Part shown: positions 39,703-49,746 of the stretch, in pieces
Layout of the letters: each line of letters begins with the position of its first letter
Position numbering within the stretch: the first letter of the stretch is position 1
Source of the DNA: an uncultured Hellea sp.
GTDB lineage: Bacteria; Pseudomonadota; Alphaproteobacteria; Caulobacterales; Maricaulaceae
Direction: 5' to 3'
NCBI GenBank assembly: GCA_938007935.1
Contig: CALLMD010000006.1
Span: 1-64,000, forward strand
Length of the DNA: 64,000 nucleotides
The notes under the pieces: generated by a model
What the model was told of the DNA's origin: nothing
Databases searched by the model: none
Seen by the model: the letters and a program-made list of their open reading frames with translations, nothing else
Program-made: the position numbers and the translations under genes

Positions 39703-40008
39703 ATGACAAATCGAAATGAGATAATAAAATCAAAAGGTAGTGAGATTGAACCTCAACTGGAAGCTTCGATTCCAATAATGGATTTACTTAAAGATCCTGA
39801 TGCTATGAACGCTCTCGACAATCTTATAGGTTCAATAATGGATCGAAGTAGAAAGAATGCTACTGGTGAAAGAGTCTTACAAGGTTTGGGAGTTGTCTTG
39901 CTTGTATCTGCAGTTTCAATTCTTTCTTATTTAGAAAAAATGACGCCAAGTGCTGGGGTTATTTTTGGAGCACTAGCAGGTTACATATTCGGAAAAGGCC
40001 TTGAATAG
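39703..40008 (+). CDS. small protein with C-terminal TM hairpin
   Basis: GERVLQGLGVVLLVSAVSILSYLEKMTPSAGVIFGALAGYIFGKGLE; 65 bp upstream of the STAND gene. Confidence 0.6.
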   Translation: MTNRNEIIKSKGSEIEPQLEASIPIMDLLKDPDAMNALDNLIGSIMDRSRKNATGERVLQGLGVVLLVSAVSILSYLEKMTPSAGVIFGALAGYIFGKGLE

Positions 40009-40072
40009 TTTGATGCTACAAACACTCACTTGGAGAACTATTCAATCAGGAAAATTCAGGTAAGCTATTCAT

Positions 40073-43000
40073 ATGTTAAAGGGAGGATTCGCTGATAAAC
40101 TAGGAAATCGCTATGAAGCCAAATGGACTATCAGTAGGCTTCTATTGGTGCTCGCTGGTGACTATGAACATCTTACTTATGAGGGCATCAACGAGGACTT
40201 TAAGGGTTTTGAATTTAGATTAAGCGACTCACAAATTACACAGTGGCACCAAACTAAGATAAACGCCCCTAAAGGTAACTGGACTATTGGAGCACTTCAG
40301 AGAGAAAATTTGCTAAAAGCATTTAAGGATCGGCTAGATGCTGATCAAAATGCACAATGTCATTTCATTTCCCAAGACAATGCTAAAAGCCTCAGAGAAC
40401 TCGCGAATGATGCCCGTCTAGCAAATTCACCTGAGGAGTTTGTGTCGGCTCTAGCTGATGGTCGAATCTCAGATTTTGAAAAACTTAAATATACTTGGGA
40501 TTGTGATAGCAATCATGCATGGCAATTGTTGCAGGGTATCTACGTCAAAGTAATTGTCGAAAGTGAAATCGATACGAACATTACGGCTCTAAGTAGGTTA
40601 CTGCTCAATGTCGATGGCGACACTTACGCGATTTTGCGAAAACATGTCGAAGAAAATTTGAATAAGAGGGTCAATAGAGAGACTCTAAAAAATTGGATCA
40701 ACTCAGAAGATGGTGTTGAATTCAAAGCATGGGCAAGTCCCAAATCCAATATTGAGAGAATACAAGCTGCAAATGAGAGGTATTTATCTACCTATATCCC
40801 ATTCGGAATAGGCGGCAAAACAATCACTAGGAATCAGACTGAAGTTATATGCTCCGACATTATCGACTCTGAAGGCTCAAAAATTGTAATTCTTGCAGGC
40901 GTTGCAGGAAGCGGAAAATCAGGCGCCGCTAGACAAATCATCGATACCTTTAATGAGGCAGGTATTCCTACTTTAGCATTTAGAGTAGATCACTATTTAG
41001 ATTGCCGGCACCCTTCTGAAATAGGCAAAGCCGTTTTAGATATAAATGATTCACCTGTAGCACTACTGAAAGCTCTTTCACCCAGAGAAACTTCCGTGCT
41101 GATCATTGATCAGTTGGACGCTGTTAGTGAAGTGTCAGGTCGAAATGGCGTTGTGAAATCGGGTCTGTTTGAACTTCTTGATGAAGCTTCTCAATACGGA
41201 ACTGTGAAAGTTATTATTATTTGTCGAAGTTATGATCTCGAAAATGATGATCGCTTTAGGAAGCTCTCGAATGGATATAAAACTACCAAAGTTGATCTCC
41301 CCTTACTTAACTGGAATGAAGAAATAGTGCCTGTCTTAGAGGCACTAGACTATGATTGCTCGCAGTTTTCTGAACGACAAAAACGGCTGCTATCTGTTCC
41401 CGTTAACTTAGCTGTCTTTATCGAAACTGGCGATAAATACTTTTCATTTAAAAACCGTGCTGATCTTTTTGGTAAATTAATCAGAAAGAAAGAAAAAGTC
41501 TTTGTAAAACTCGGCTTCTCTTGGTCACTCATGACGCCTTTACAAAAGGTGGCAAAATGGATGAGCGATAGACAGGAGCTATCTGCTCCCGAAAGCATCT
41601 TAGATGAATTTTCAGGTTCTGGTGACTTCTTAAGCTCAGAAAACCTGATTGTCATTTCAAATAGAAAGATCAACTTCTTTCACGAAAGCTTTTTCGATTA
41701 CATTTACGCCCGTTCCTTCATTTCTGGAGAACAATCCGTTCTGGAGATGGTTTTATCAGGAGAACAACATCTCTTCCGAAGAACCCAAGTCCGTCAGATT
41801 TTTGCGCTTATGCGAGAAGCCGATCACTCAAATTACATTCAACAACTGAAGGGCTTACTAATTAGTCAGTTTGTACGTTACCACTTAAAGCTATCAATCG
41901 CACAATGGCTCGCCTCATTAGATGATCCTAGCGCCGATGAGCTAGGTGTCGTCCTTGGATTAGGAAACAGTGAATTAAATAGCCTCCAAATAGTAGTTCT
42001 ATTCTCAAACGCAAATTGGTTCTCTCTACTTCATGAGCAAAAAATCATCGAAAAAACCCTACATGGAAGTTCTGAAAAGAATTCGCGTATAACGCTAAAC
42101 TGGTTATCACAAATAGCAGGACGGCATCCGTCTGAAATAGCCAAGTTAATAGAGAATTGGTGGGCTAAAGATGAAACAAAAGCAGAGCAGCTTGTAGACT
42201 GGTTTGGGTTTCTCAGACGTAATAAGCCAGATGATGAGCTGTTAGAATTATGCGGGCAGGTAATAAAATTTCGTCCCAAGAATCTTTTCAAAGATGAAGG
42301 TCGTGACCGTATAATGATGCTATTGCATACTTGGGTTGATCATGAACCTGAAAAATGTGGAGCTTTAGTAAAAGAACTGTTCGATGCGTGGTTTGAAATG
42401 CATCCCGATGCCAATCTACTTGACCGCGACGATTTTAAGCTCTTGGACAATCATTCGTTAAGCGAGCTTGCGAAAAAGTCATCCCGAGCATTTGTAGAGG
42501 GAACAAGAGATGCGATATTGAGGACTGTAAGAGAAACAGTCGAACAAGGAGAAGAAGGCCGTAGATGGTATTCTCTCATGTCGTCCATGAGATCAGATTA
42601 CCTACATGGTTTCGACGGCCTGTTTCAACTTTTTGAAAAATCACTCTGTGAGCTAAGTAGAACCGAGCCTGATTTCACTAGAGAAACTCTCGCCCGCCTG
42701 CCAGCAAGCCTTCATCCGCGATTTATGGGGTTACATCTGGGAATAATTGGTACAAGCTCCGACACATTCGGAGACATGCTTAGTTCACTCCTTGACGATG
42801 ACAATGCCCTAAAAGCTGGAGTCGATGGGGCTGAATGGAAACCGTTCGCTATAGCTTGTAAAGCCATGTTGGGAGTATCTAACGATTTACGAGATATAAT
42901 CGAAGCTAAGATTTTTTCTATTGATCACGAAATTCAAAGAGCAAAGAGGCTTTGGGACCTATTAAAAAGAGGAGAGGCCAATGAGTGGGTTGATAAAAAC

Positions 43001-44644
43001 TCGGTTCTGAGAAGCTTAAATTTTTCAGGTTGCAGAGAGTGGAATATTCTACACTTCATCGGCATCGAAAACTTATCTGAGAAAGGGAGGAGGCGTTATC
43101 AGCAACTGAGTCACAAGTTTAATACCGAACATATTGATGAAGAAAACTCAGTTCGTATGATTGGAGTTCACTCGCCTATCGGTGCTGAGCAAGCACAACG
43201 AATGAATGATGAGCAGATAATTTCTGCTATGCTAAAATATGATACTGACGAGGGAAAAGATTGGAGGCGCGGAGGTGCATATGAGCTATCTTCTGTAATC
43301 ACAGATCAAGCAAAGAATGACCCAAACCGATACTTAGCTTTACTTTTAAAGTTGCCTCTAAATATCAATCATCTATACCATTCAGGAGTTTTGAGAGGTA
43401 TACGCGATGCGGAAGCCTTCGATAATGAGGTGGCAAGAACGGCTATTCTTCATATCCATGAACATTTTAAATCCAAGCTATCAGACGAAATTTTAAGCGT
43501 GATAGAGACTCATTCATCACTCATTTTATCCGATAAAATAAAAGAACTAGTCTTCGATTATGCCGTTAATGGAGACAGCCCTAGCAGAGAAGACCTTCGT
43601 GAATACAGCGACGATGACTCTAATAATTCTAAAAACAAACTACTCACCGTTGATGATCTTGTTCGATCAGGTGGTGGTGGCATTATGATACAATCCGTTC
43701 ATGGAGGGCGTGCAAAAGCTTGGGACACGCTCAAACGAATTGGCTGGGATCATTCCTCAATACACCAAGAAATTTGGGATTTAGTAGAAACACAAGCTAT
43801 CGATGAAAAGTCGGTAAGCATCAGGGCTAGAATATTTGATGCAATGACGCCACTCTTTAATGACGATAAAAAACGTTATGAAAATGCCTGCCACACACTC
43901 TTCGACCAGAAGACCATAGGAAACAGATCAATCGATCCAATAGCAATATTAGCGACACTTCATGGCGTAAATATGCAAAAATATATCGATTTCAATATGC
44001 CTAAATTCGCTTCAAAATGCATCCACAGGATGACCACAAATGACAATAAAAATGTTCAAGCCGTTGGGACATGGTGGTTGTTTTGTGAGCATTTTCGACA
44101 TGGACGCTCAGGTATACCGCTCAAAGCCGTCGATGAAATGAGCGATCAAGAAAAAATCCTTTATGCTGATATCTTGTCACATGCGTTTCATTGGGACGAA
44201 GTGGAAAAGTCTGCGGAAACTGATTTAATCAGAATGTTCAATGACCCCAATATCAAAATAGGCGAACAAGCCTCTGAAGTTTTCAGGAATTGTAAGCCCG
44301 AAGATTTTCATCGTTGTTTAAAGTTGGCGGAAGCATATATCCGAACAGATGCATACTTAGAAGCATCAACTTACATACTATACGCATTAGATAGCGCAGA
44401 ATGTGATGTCATGGAACTTGTAGTGTTCGGTGCAGAACGATTAATCGCAAGTATTATTGATAAAGGTGATCAACATGGTAGCCGAGGAACAGGCCTTTAT
44501 AAATTACAGGAGCTATTAGCGCGAGAATATGCTGCTTCGGAAAAACGACAAGATATCAGAAAGAGAATATTAGATTTGATCGACCTTATGCTTGAAAATG
44601 ATATTTACGGCACTGAAAAAATTACCTTGGCAAATGATAGATAA
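40073..44644 (+). CDS. Avs-like STAND NTPase with putative N-terminal PD-(D/E)XK (DUF4297/Cap4-like) nuclease and long C-terminal repeat/sensor region; candidate antiphage protein
   Basis: N-term GNRYEAKWTISRLLLVLAGDYEHLTYEGINEDFKGFEF...QWHQTK; Walker A ILAGVAGSGKSGAAR; Walker B SVLIIDQLDAVSE; about 1000-aa helical C-terminus. Confidence 0.68.
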   Translation: MLKGGFADKLGNRYEAKWTISRLLLVLAGDYEHLTYEGINEDFKGFEFRLSDSQITQWHQTKINAPKGNWTIGALQRENLLKAFKDRLDADQNAQCHFISQDNAKSLRELANDARLANSPEEFVSALADGRISDFEKLKYTWDCDSNHAWQLLQGIYVKVIVESEIDTNITALSRLLLNVDGDTYAILRKHVEENLNKRVNRETLKNWINSEDGVEFKAWASPKSNIERIQAANERYLSTYIPFGIGGKTITRNQTEVICSDIIDSEGSKIVILAGVAGSGKSGAARQIIDTFNEAGIPTLAFRVDHYLDCRHPSEIGKAVLDINDSPVALLKALSPRETSVLIIDQLDAVSEVSGRNGVVKSGLFELLDEASQYGTVKVIIICRSYDLENDDRFRKLSNGYKTTKVDLPLLNWNEEIVPVLEALDYDCSQFSERQKRLLSVPVNLAVFIETGDKYFSFKNRADLFGKLIRKKEKVFVKLGFSWSLMTPLQKVAKWMSDRQELSAPESILDEFSGSGDFLSSENLIVISNRKINFFHESFFDYIYARSFISGEQSVLEMVLSGEQHLFRRTQVRQIFALMREADHSNYIQQLKGLLISQFVRYHLKLSIAQWLASLDDPSADELGVVLGLGNSELNSLQIVVLFSNANWFSLLHEQKIIEKTLHGSSEKNSRITLNWLSQIAGRHPSEIAKLIENWWAKDETKAEQLVDWFGFLRRNKPDDELLELCGQVIKFRPKNLFKDEGRDRIMMLLHTWVDHEPEKCGALVKELFDAWFEMHPDANLLDRDDFKLLDNHSLSELAKKSSRAFVEGTRDAILRTVRETVEQGEEGRRWYSLMSSMRSDYLHGFDGLFQLFEKSLCELSRTEPDFTRETLARLPASLHPRFMGLHLGIIGTSSDTFGDMLSSLLDDDNALKAGVDGAEWKPFAIACKAMLGVSNDLRDIIEAKIFSIDHEIQRAKRLWDLLKRGEANEWVDKNSVLRSLNFSGCREWNILHFIGIENLSEKGRRRYQQLSHKFNTEHIDEENSVRMIGVHSPIGAEQAQRMNDEQIISAMLKYDTDEGKDWRRGGAYELSSVITDQAKNDPNRYLALLLKLPLNINHLYHSGVLRGIRDAEAFDNEVARTAILHIHEHFKSKLSDEILSVIETHSSLILSDKIKELVFDYAVNGDSPSREDLREYSDDDSNNSKNKLLTVDDLVRSGGGGIMIQSVHGGRAKAWDTLKRIGWDHSSIHQEIWDLVETQAIDEKSVSIRARIFDAMTPLFNDDKKRYENACHTLFDQKTIGNRSIDPIAILATLHGVNMQKYIDFNMPKFASKCIHRMTTNDNKNVQAVGTWWLFCEHFRHGRSGIPLKAVDEMSDQEKILYADILSHAFHWDEVEKSAETDLIRMFNDPNIKIGEQASEVFRNCKPEDFHRCLKLAEAYIRTDAYLEASTYILYALDSAECDVMELVVFGAERLIASIIDKGDQHGSRGTGLYKLQELLAREYAASEKRQDIRKRILDLIDLMLENDIYGTEKITLANDR

Positions 44645-44650
44645 CTTTAA

Positions 44651-44986
44651 CTAATACTCATCCGCCCGCATGATCGTCATTACGCGTGTTGTTTTCTCTG
44701 GGTCGCTCGGGTCTTCTGATCCGTATCTTAAGCTTGGGTCGTAGTAGTCGATTTTGAAGAAAAATTGATCTCCGTTTATTTCGACAGCCCCAAAGTCATG
44801 CTCATTATAAGGATCATTCCCCTCCTCAAATTTATTGTACACTCGTATTGCTTCAACAACCTTGCCACGTGTTTCGTGGCCTAAATTTTGAACGCCGAGT
44901 GTTGCGACTACTCGCCCGCCAATACCTTGTGTGCGGAGGAGGTCATTAAGTCTTGAGATCGAAGCCGTTTGAGGTGTTTCTTGCAT
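44651..44986 (-). CDS. DUF3768 family protein
   Basis: GGRVVATLGVQNLG, NDPYNEHDFGAVEINGDQFFFKIDYYDPSLRYGSEDPSDPEKTTRVMTIMRADEY. Confidence 0.9.
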   Translation of the reverse strand: MQETPQTASISRLNDLLRTQGIGGRVVATLGVQNLGHETRGKVVEAIRVYNKFEEGNDPYNEHDFGAVEINGDQFFFKIDYYDPSLRYGSEDPSDPEKTTRVMTIMRADEY

Positions 44987-45160
44987 AGGACAAAAATTCT
45001 ACGCCCTCTCGGTGTATGCATTCAAATATCATAGATAGATTTGACTTGAGCGAAAATAAAAACTGTTATGCTTTATAACTTTGACGATATTACAGCAAAA
45101 TCTTTTAAATTTGTAATCTACGGGTAACTTTATAGTTGCTTTAACAATTTGAGATAGACA

Positions 45161-45769
45161 ATGGTGAATATACAACGAATCATTAACTCTAAAAGTACTT
45201 TAACCTTGATGCCAAGTTCACTTCTGAGAAAACCCTCTGATGGCTCTGAAATTGCATCAGAAAGCCTGAAGCGAGATCATTCAAATGAAACTCAGGCCTA
45301 TTTACGCCTAATTTCTGCCGATAACTCGTTTTCTGAACGCAAAAAAGCGATTGGAGAATGGCTAGTGTACTATAATGAAACAGAGTCGAGACAAGACCCA
45401 TCTACGGCCATAAAACAGCTAAACACAATGGTAGATTTTCTTTTCCCCAAAACAGATGACCTCGGGAAATCATGGAATGCTCTGCTTAAAAAGCGAATAC
45501 CAAACGCAGCTACCTCAGAAAGTGTTACAAAATATGGTAATTTAATAAAACTGTGCTACGGTAACTATGCCAATAATCATACATCTATGGAAAAATTTGA
45601 TTTTCATTCTGCCAAATCTCGTATTGAAGCACTCGTTCCAGAGGTCATTAAAGAGCTTGATGAAAGAGAAGCCGAACTAGACCTTCAAATCAAAGAGTCC
45701 CGTGAAAGACAAGCTGAATACAAGATAGCTTTAGTAAATTCCCAGCGTCTGATTGAGGCGATAAGTTAA
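45161..45769 (+). CDS. hypothetical protein with C-terminal coiled coil
   Basis: 202-aa ORF, 1-bp gap to the next ORF. Confidence 0.6.
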   Translation: MVNIQRIINSKSTLTLMPSSLLRKPSDGSEIASESLKRDHSNETQAYLRLISADNSFSERKKAIGEWLVYYNETESRQDPSTAIKQLNTMVDFLFPKTDDLGKSWNALLKKRIPNAATSESVTKYGNLIKLCYGNYANNHTSMEKFDFHSAKSRIEALVPEVIKELDEREAELDLQIKESRERQAEYKIALVNSQRLIEAIS

Positions 45770-45770
45770 A

Positions 45771-46121
45771 ATGAATGCCGAACTTAAAATTCTCAAGCTC
45801 GCCGCCGAGATACTTAAGGCGGTTGCAGGTGGATCTGATAGTATCAAGAAAATGCTTGAGAGTTTTTCGAGTAAAGAGAAAAAAGAAAAGCAACATAAAT
45901 TAGAATTAGACAAAGAAAGAAAAGCTAAAGCGGCTTTGGTCGAAACAAACGCAATGCTGTACAAACTTCTATCTGAAGCCCATGCAAAACAGAAAGAGAT
46001 AAATATTGAAGTAGTTGAATTAAAGGCGAAAAATGTTGATCTGAAAATTCAAAATGACCAATTTTCAATTTGGAAGGCGGGGTGTGTTTGTGAAACTACT
46101 AAAGACATAACTATCAACTAG
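45771..46121 (+). CDS. hypothetical coiled-coil protein
   Basis: Immediately follows 45161-45769; Lys/Glu heptads. Confidence 0.55.
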   Translation: MNAELKILKLAAEILKAVAGGSDSIKKMLESFSSKEKKEKQHKLELDKERKAKAALVETNAMLYKLLSEAHAKQKEINIEVVELKAKNVDLKIQNDQFSIWKAGCVCETTKDITIN

Positions 46122-46123
46122 CA

Positions 46124-47005
46124 CTATTTACTACGATTTATTCGCCCCTGCTTCCGCTTCCTTTTCTTCAATTTATCCCGATAAGCTTTTGGCACTGATT
46201 TCTGATTGCTAACTGACTTCGGTTTTGAAGCGTGAATGTCGAGATGATCTCTCAAGGCAAAATAATCAGGTTCACGAGTTTTGTCCGACCAGATAAAATT
46301 ACTGACTTTGCGAGCTATGGTTTGATTAATCTGACCATCCGAATTGATAATACCAAGCTCTCTCAAGTTGAGATTCCAGTAAAGGTTTTCTTGCTTTAAC
46401 TCACCTGTTCCATCAGGGCGGCGGCACCAACTCAGCGCGTATTCAATATCATCTTTGTTCGCCGATTGGCTCGTATTATCGAGATTGGGATCAATAAATA
46501 TCTGCATGAAGCATTTGTCGATATCAGGGATATTACCGTTACATCGGTCATAAAAAGCCAACAATTCCGACATATATTCCAATGATAAGTCTTGGCGGAT
46601 CATCTCTACGATCAAACCTATTTGCGGGGTTTTATTCCAATAAGGCGCTACCAACTGGGCAAGCGCCGCTAAACGGGCATAATCCACTTCTCCGTTAGCT
46701 GTTTTAAGCTTGAGATCATTTAGATCAAAAGTAGGTGGCTTAAAGGAAACGCCTTCACCTGTTTTTCTAGCCGCTTCTAATGCGGGACGGATTTTATTAT
46801 AGGCTTGGTTCCATCGTTTAGCACTACACAGCCAGATATAGAGCTGATTGATATAATCGGACAATGGCGCGTCCGCAAAACCATCACCGAGCATTTCAGG
46901 CGGTAAAATATTATCTAAGGGTATGCCCGTATCGCCTTTGCGTATGTTAAAATAGATTATCCCTGCGTCGTTCTTAAACAGCCCAACCGTTCCATTTTCT
47001 TCCAT
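46124..47005 (-). CDS. hypothetical protein
   Basis: 293-aa ORF, codon usage consistent with neighbours. Confidence 0.6.
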   Translation of the reverse strand: MEENGTVGLFKNDAGIIYFNIRKGDTGIPLDNILPPEMLGDGFADAPLSDYINQLYIWLCSAKRWNQAYNKIRPALEAARKTGEGVSFKPPTFDLNDLKLKTANGEVDYARLAALAQLVAPYWNKTPQIGLIVEMIRQDLSLEYMSELLAFYDRCNGNIPDIDKCFMQIFIDPNLDNTSQSANKDDIEYALSWCRRPDGTGELKQENLYWNLNLRELGIINSDGQINQTIARKVSNFIWSDKTREPDYFALRDHLDIHASKPKSVSNQKSVPKAYRDKLKKRKRKQGRINRSK

Positions 47006-47023
47006 GTATTATCAGTGTACGGA

Positions 47024-48421
47024 TTATGCTTCGCCTGAAAAATCCAAGTTCTGATTTTCTCGCTCCGCTTCAGAAACAGGATCAACAAATTGCGGATATA
47101 ATCGGTGTAGATAATCCACTAGCCCTAACTGATCGGAATGCCCTGAAGCATAGTTTTCCTGCGTGTAATCCCCGAATGCCGCGATGACCTCTAAGTTTGG
47201 ATGTCCGTCTGCATTTTCCAATCCCAATCGTTTCAAGACTTTGGTTGTTCCAGCTTGGTTATTTTCCCAGCCAAAGGTGGTTTGGGTTTCAGAGAATAAG
47301 CGACTTTGATTTTGGATAAGGGTTTGTTGGTGTTCAAAGTTTTCAATGTCACCATCATACCCTGCAAAACCACCAGTCATGTGACTAATCACTTGTCGAA
47401 ACCGATTAACGGTCAAAGGATCAAAAGCTCCGCCGCTATCCAATACTGAGAAATCAATTTTGTAGATATTCTCAACAAAGCCCGTGGTTCCAAAGCTTTC
47501 AGTCGTATGCCAGTAATGCATGACTTCGACCATTAGGCCAATGTCCTCGCCTGACCAACCCGTAACGTCTTTGGTGACGATATGATCGCCTGATCGAGCT
47601 TCGATAATCTGTCGGCCTGACGGTTCGGCATAGCCGCTCACGCCCGATCTAAATTCACGCTTATTGTCTTCGGTATTGCTAAAGACCCCATCAGCATTTT
47701 TCTCCGAGAGAACGTCCTGCACATCTGAGCCTGTGACAACATCTCGAAGACGTGTTTTAGTTTCTGCCGAGAATGCTTCTGATTTATCTATCTCAGCTAA
47801 TACAGGCGAGAACATGGTGTTGAGATCATTCGCGCCTAAGTCAATCGGTACAGATGCCAACATAGCTTCAAAGGCGGCTTGCTCTTGTGGGTCTTCAATA
47901 ACGCTCCGTAAATCGGCAAGTGTCTTTCTAAACTGGGTTATTTGTTTCAGGGCTATTTCAGCTTTGTCAAATTTCGACACCTGCGCTTCAATCCGTTCTA
48001 ATTTGGTATCAATACTGCCACCCTTTTCAAATTCTTCCCGCGCTACTTCATTTAATTTTGTTAGCACTTCAGTCGTTGTGTCAATCTTCTCTAGCTCTTC
48101 TGTTTTCGCGGCGATTTCAGTGTTTTCAATACAGGTATCAAGTTCAAATTCAGCGAAATCAGGATCATCTAATATAGCTGGATCAGTGATAAGTAATTTG
48201 GCCGCTTCATGTGCCGCCATTGATAAATGTAGTGAAGAGTTACATTTATCTCGTAGGTAATCTTGAGCGTGTTCTGGCAAGCTTAATAGGGAGGTATCAA
48301 CGCTATCGCTTAAAGATACTCGTTCTTGAGTGGATGCCTCTAAAGCGTCTGATTTCTCCTGCAAATAATCTGCGTTTGACTCAGGTGATCTCTCGCCGCC
48401 AGCCAACTCATAAGAGTTCAT
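47024..48421 (-). CDS. hypothetical protein with N-terminal coiled coil
   Basis: 465-aa ORF; contains a segment paralogous to the adjacent lipoprotein. Confidence 0.6.
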   Translation of the reverse strand: MNSYELAGGERSPESNADYLQEKSDALEASTQERVSLSDSVDTSLLSLPEHAQDYLRDKCNSSLHLSMAAHEAAKLLITDPAILDDPDFAEFELDTCIENTEIAAKTEELEKIDTTTEVLTKLNEVAREEFEKGGSIDTKLERIEAQVSKFDKAEIALKQITQFRKTLADLRSVIEDPQEQAAFEAMLASVPIDLGANDLNTMFSPVLAEIDKSEAFSAETKTRLRDVVTGSDVQDVLSEKNADGVFSNTEDNKREFRSGVSGYAEPSGRQIIEARSGDHIVTKDVTGWSGEDIGLMVEVMHYWHTTESFGTTGFVENIYKIDFSVLDSGGAFDPLTVNRFRQVISHMTGGFAGYDGDIENFEHQQTLIQNQSRLFSETQTTFGWENNQAGTTKVLKRLGLENADGHPNLEVIAAFGDYTQENYASGHSDQLGLVDYLHRLYPQFVDPVSEAERENQNLDFSGEA

Positions 48422-48453
48422 CCACTAATTATAGCAGATATACGCTCAAATTC

Positions 48454-48810
48454 CTAATTTTGCGGACGTGCGCCCTTTTCAAATTCTTCCCGCGCCATCT
48501 GTTGAAACTCTTTACTTAACACTTCATTGGTTGTGTTGCCTTCTTCGATTTTGGTATCTAACGCGGCGATTTCAGCTTGTCTGGCCGCTTTTGCTTCTCG
48601 CATACAGGTTAGTTTTTCAGCTTTCGTAGCACCGACCAAGGCTCTACATTCTGCTTGTGTTCGTACTTTCACTTCTACCACTGCCGCCATTGACGTAAGC
48701 TCGGCTGTGGTTGTCTGAGGCGCGTTCTTATCCTCTGCTCCAGCATCAGCACATCCTGCTAACGCCAAGCCACCTGCCGCCGTTGCCAAGAGAGTTCTAA
48801 GTTTTCCCAT
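48454..48810 (-). CDS. small predicted lipoprotein
   Basis: MGKLRTLLATAAGGLALAGC lipobox; shares NTTNEVL..AREEFEKG with 47024-48421. Confidence 0.6.
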   Translation of the reverse strand: MGKLRTLLATAAGGLALAGCADAGAEDKNAPQTTTAELTSMAAVVEVKVRTQAECRALVGATKAEKLTCMREAKAARQAEIAALDTKIEEGNTTNEVLSKEFQQMAREEFEKGARPQN

Positions 48811-48840
48811 GAAAGGTATATTAAGTACCATAAAGGCTAC

Positions 48841-49554
48841 CTATTCTCCATTTTTTGTCAAATATTCGTCGAGCTTAGGAGCCAGTAATTCCCATAATTG
48901 ATCGGCCAAACCCGCCTGATTTTCTTGGACAGGCATTGGGTCAAATATGTTGTGAGTGAGCGCGGCTTCTCGCGCCTGAGCTTCATCTATGCCGAGATAA
49001 CGGATGGTTGACACAGATGATCTATGGCCGAGTAAACGACCAATAAGCTCCACTGTAACACCTTGCTGATAAAGGTAGATCGCCTTTGAACGTCGTAGAG
49101 AGTGTGCACTAATATTCTGCGAAGGAATACCAACCGCTTTAACCCATGACTTAATCAGTGTTCGATAAAAGCCAATCGTTATCGGTTGACCATGTGGGTC
49201 TTTAGTTCGCGTGAAAATATAATCGTGTTCTCGTTTCTGACTTGCGATCACCCAGCTCTTAAGAGCCTTACGCGTATCAAGGGTAAGTACAGGAAAAACA
49301 GATTGAGATGTTTTCTTCTGCCGTAACGGAAAGCTTTGATGAACTGCCCCATCTGAAAGCATTACATCTCGGGTTTTCAGGTTCAACAAATCCGAGGCTC
49401 GGAGCATCGTATCTATGGCCACCATAAACAGGCAGTAGTCATGTGAATGGTTTTTTAATTGCGATCTGATCTGCGCAATTTCAGGCACGGATAAGGCTCG
49501 CCGTGCACCGACACTGCGGCCTTTGTTCCACGGCTGGCCGTAATTTCTCGTCAT
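48841..49554 (-). CDS. short tyrosine recombinase 3 (catalytic domain only)
   Basis: DTMLRASDLLNLKTRDV, ISAHSLRRSKAIYLYQQ, IGRLLGHRSSVSTIRYLGI; lacks the SAM-like N-terminal domain. Confidence 0.88.
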   Translation of the reverse strand: MTRNYGQPWNKGRSVGARRALSVPEIAQIRSQLKNHSHDYCLFMVAIDTMLRASDLLNLKTRDVMLSDGAVHQSFPLRQKKTSQSVFPVLTLDTRKALKSWVIASQKREHDYIFTRTKDPHGQPITIGFYRTLIKSWVKAVGIPSQNISAHSLRRSKAIYLYQQGVTVELIGRLLGHRSSVSTIRYLGIDEAQAREAALTHNIFDPMPVQENQAGLADQLWELLAPKLDEYLTKNGE

Positions 49555-49746
49555 GAAAAAGGAGGTGACGCTATTTATAAAAGCAATGCTATTTTACAGA
49601 AATAGTGTCGATAACAAGGGAATTTTGTGGAAAATGGATTTAGCTTTCTCAAATTCCAACGACCATAAAACCCTTATGAGTCAAGGCGGATTGAGTGACG
49701 CTTTTATAAAAAGCAAGTATGATACTGCTGTCTTAATCAAAACACG

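Noticed and set aside
47664-48260. 198-aa Ser-rich ORF on the plus strand
   Set aside because: Antisense of the 465-aa gene; composition (Ser/Val runs) is typical of a reverse-complement artefact.
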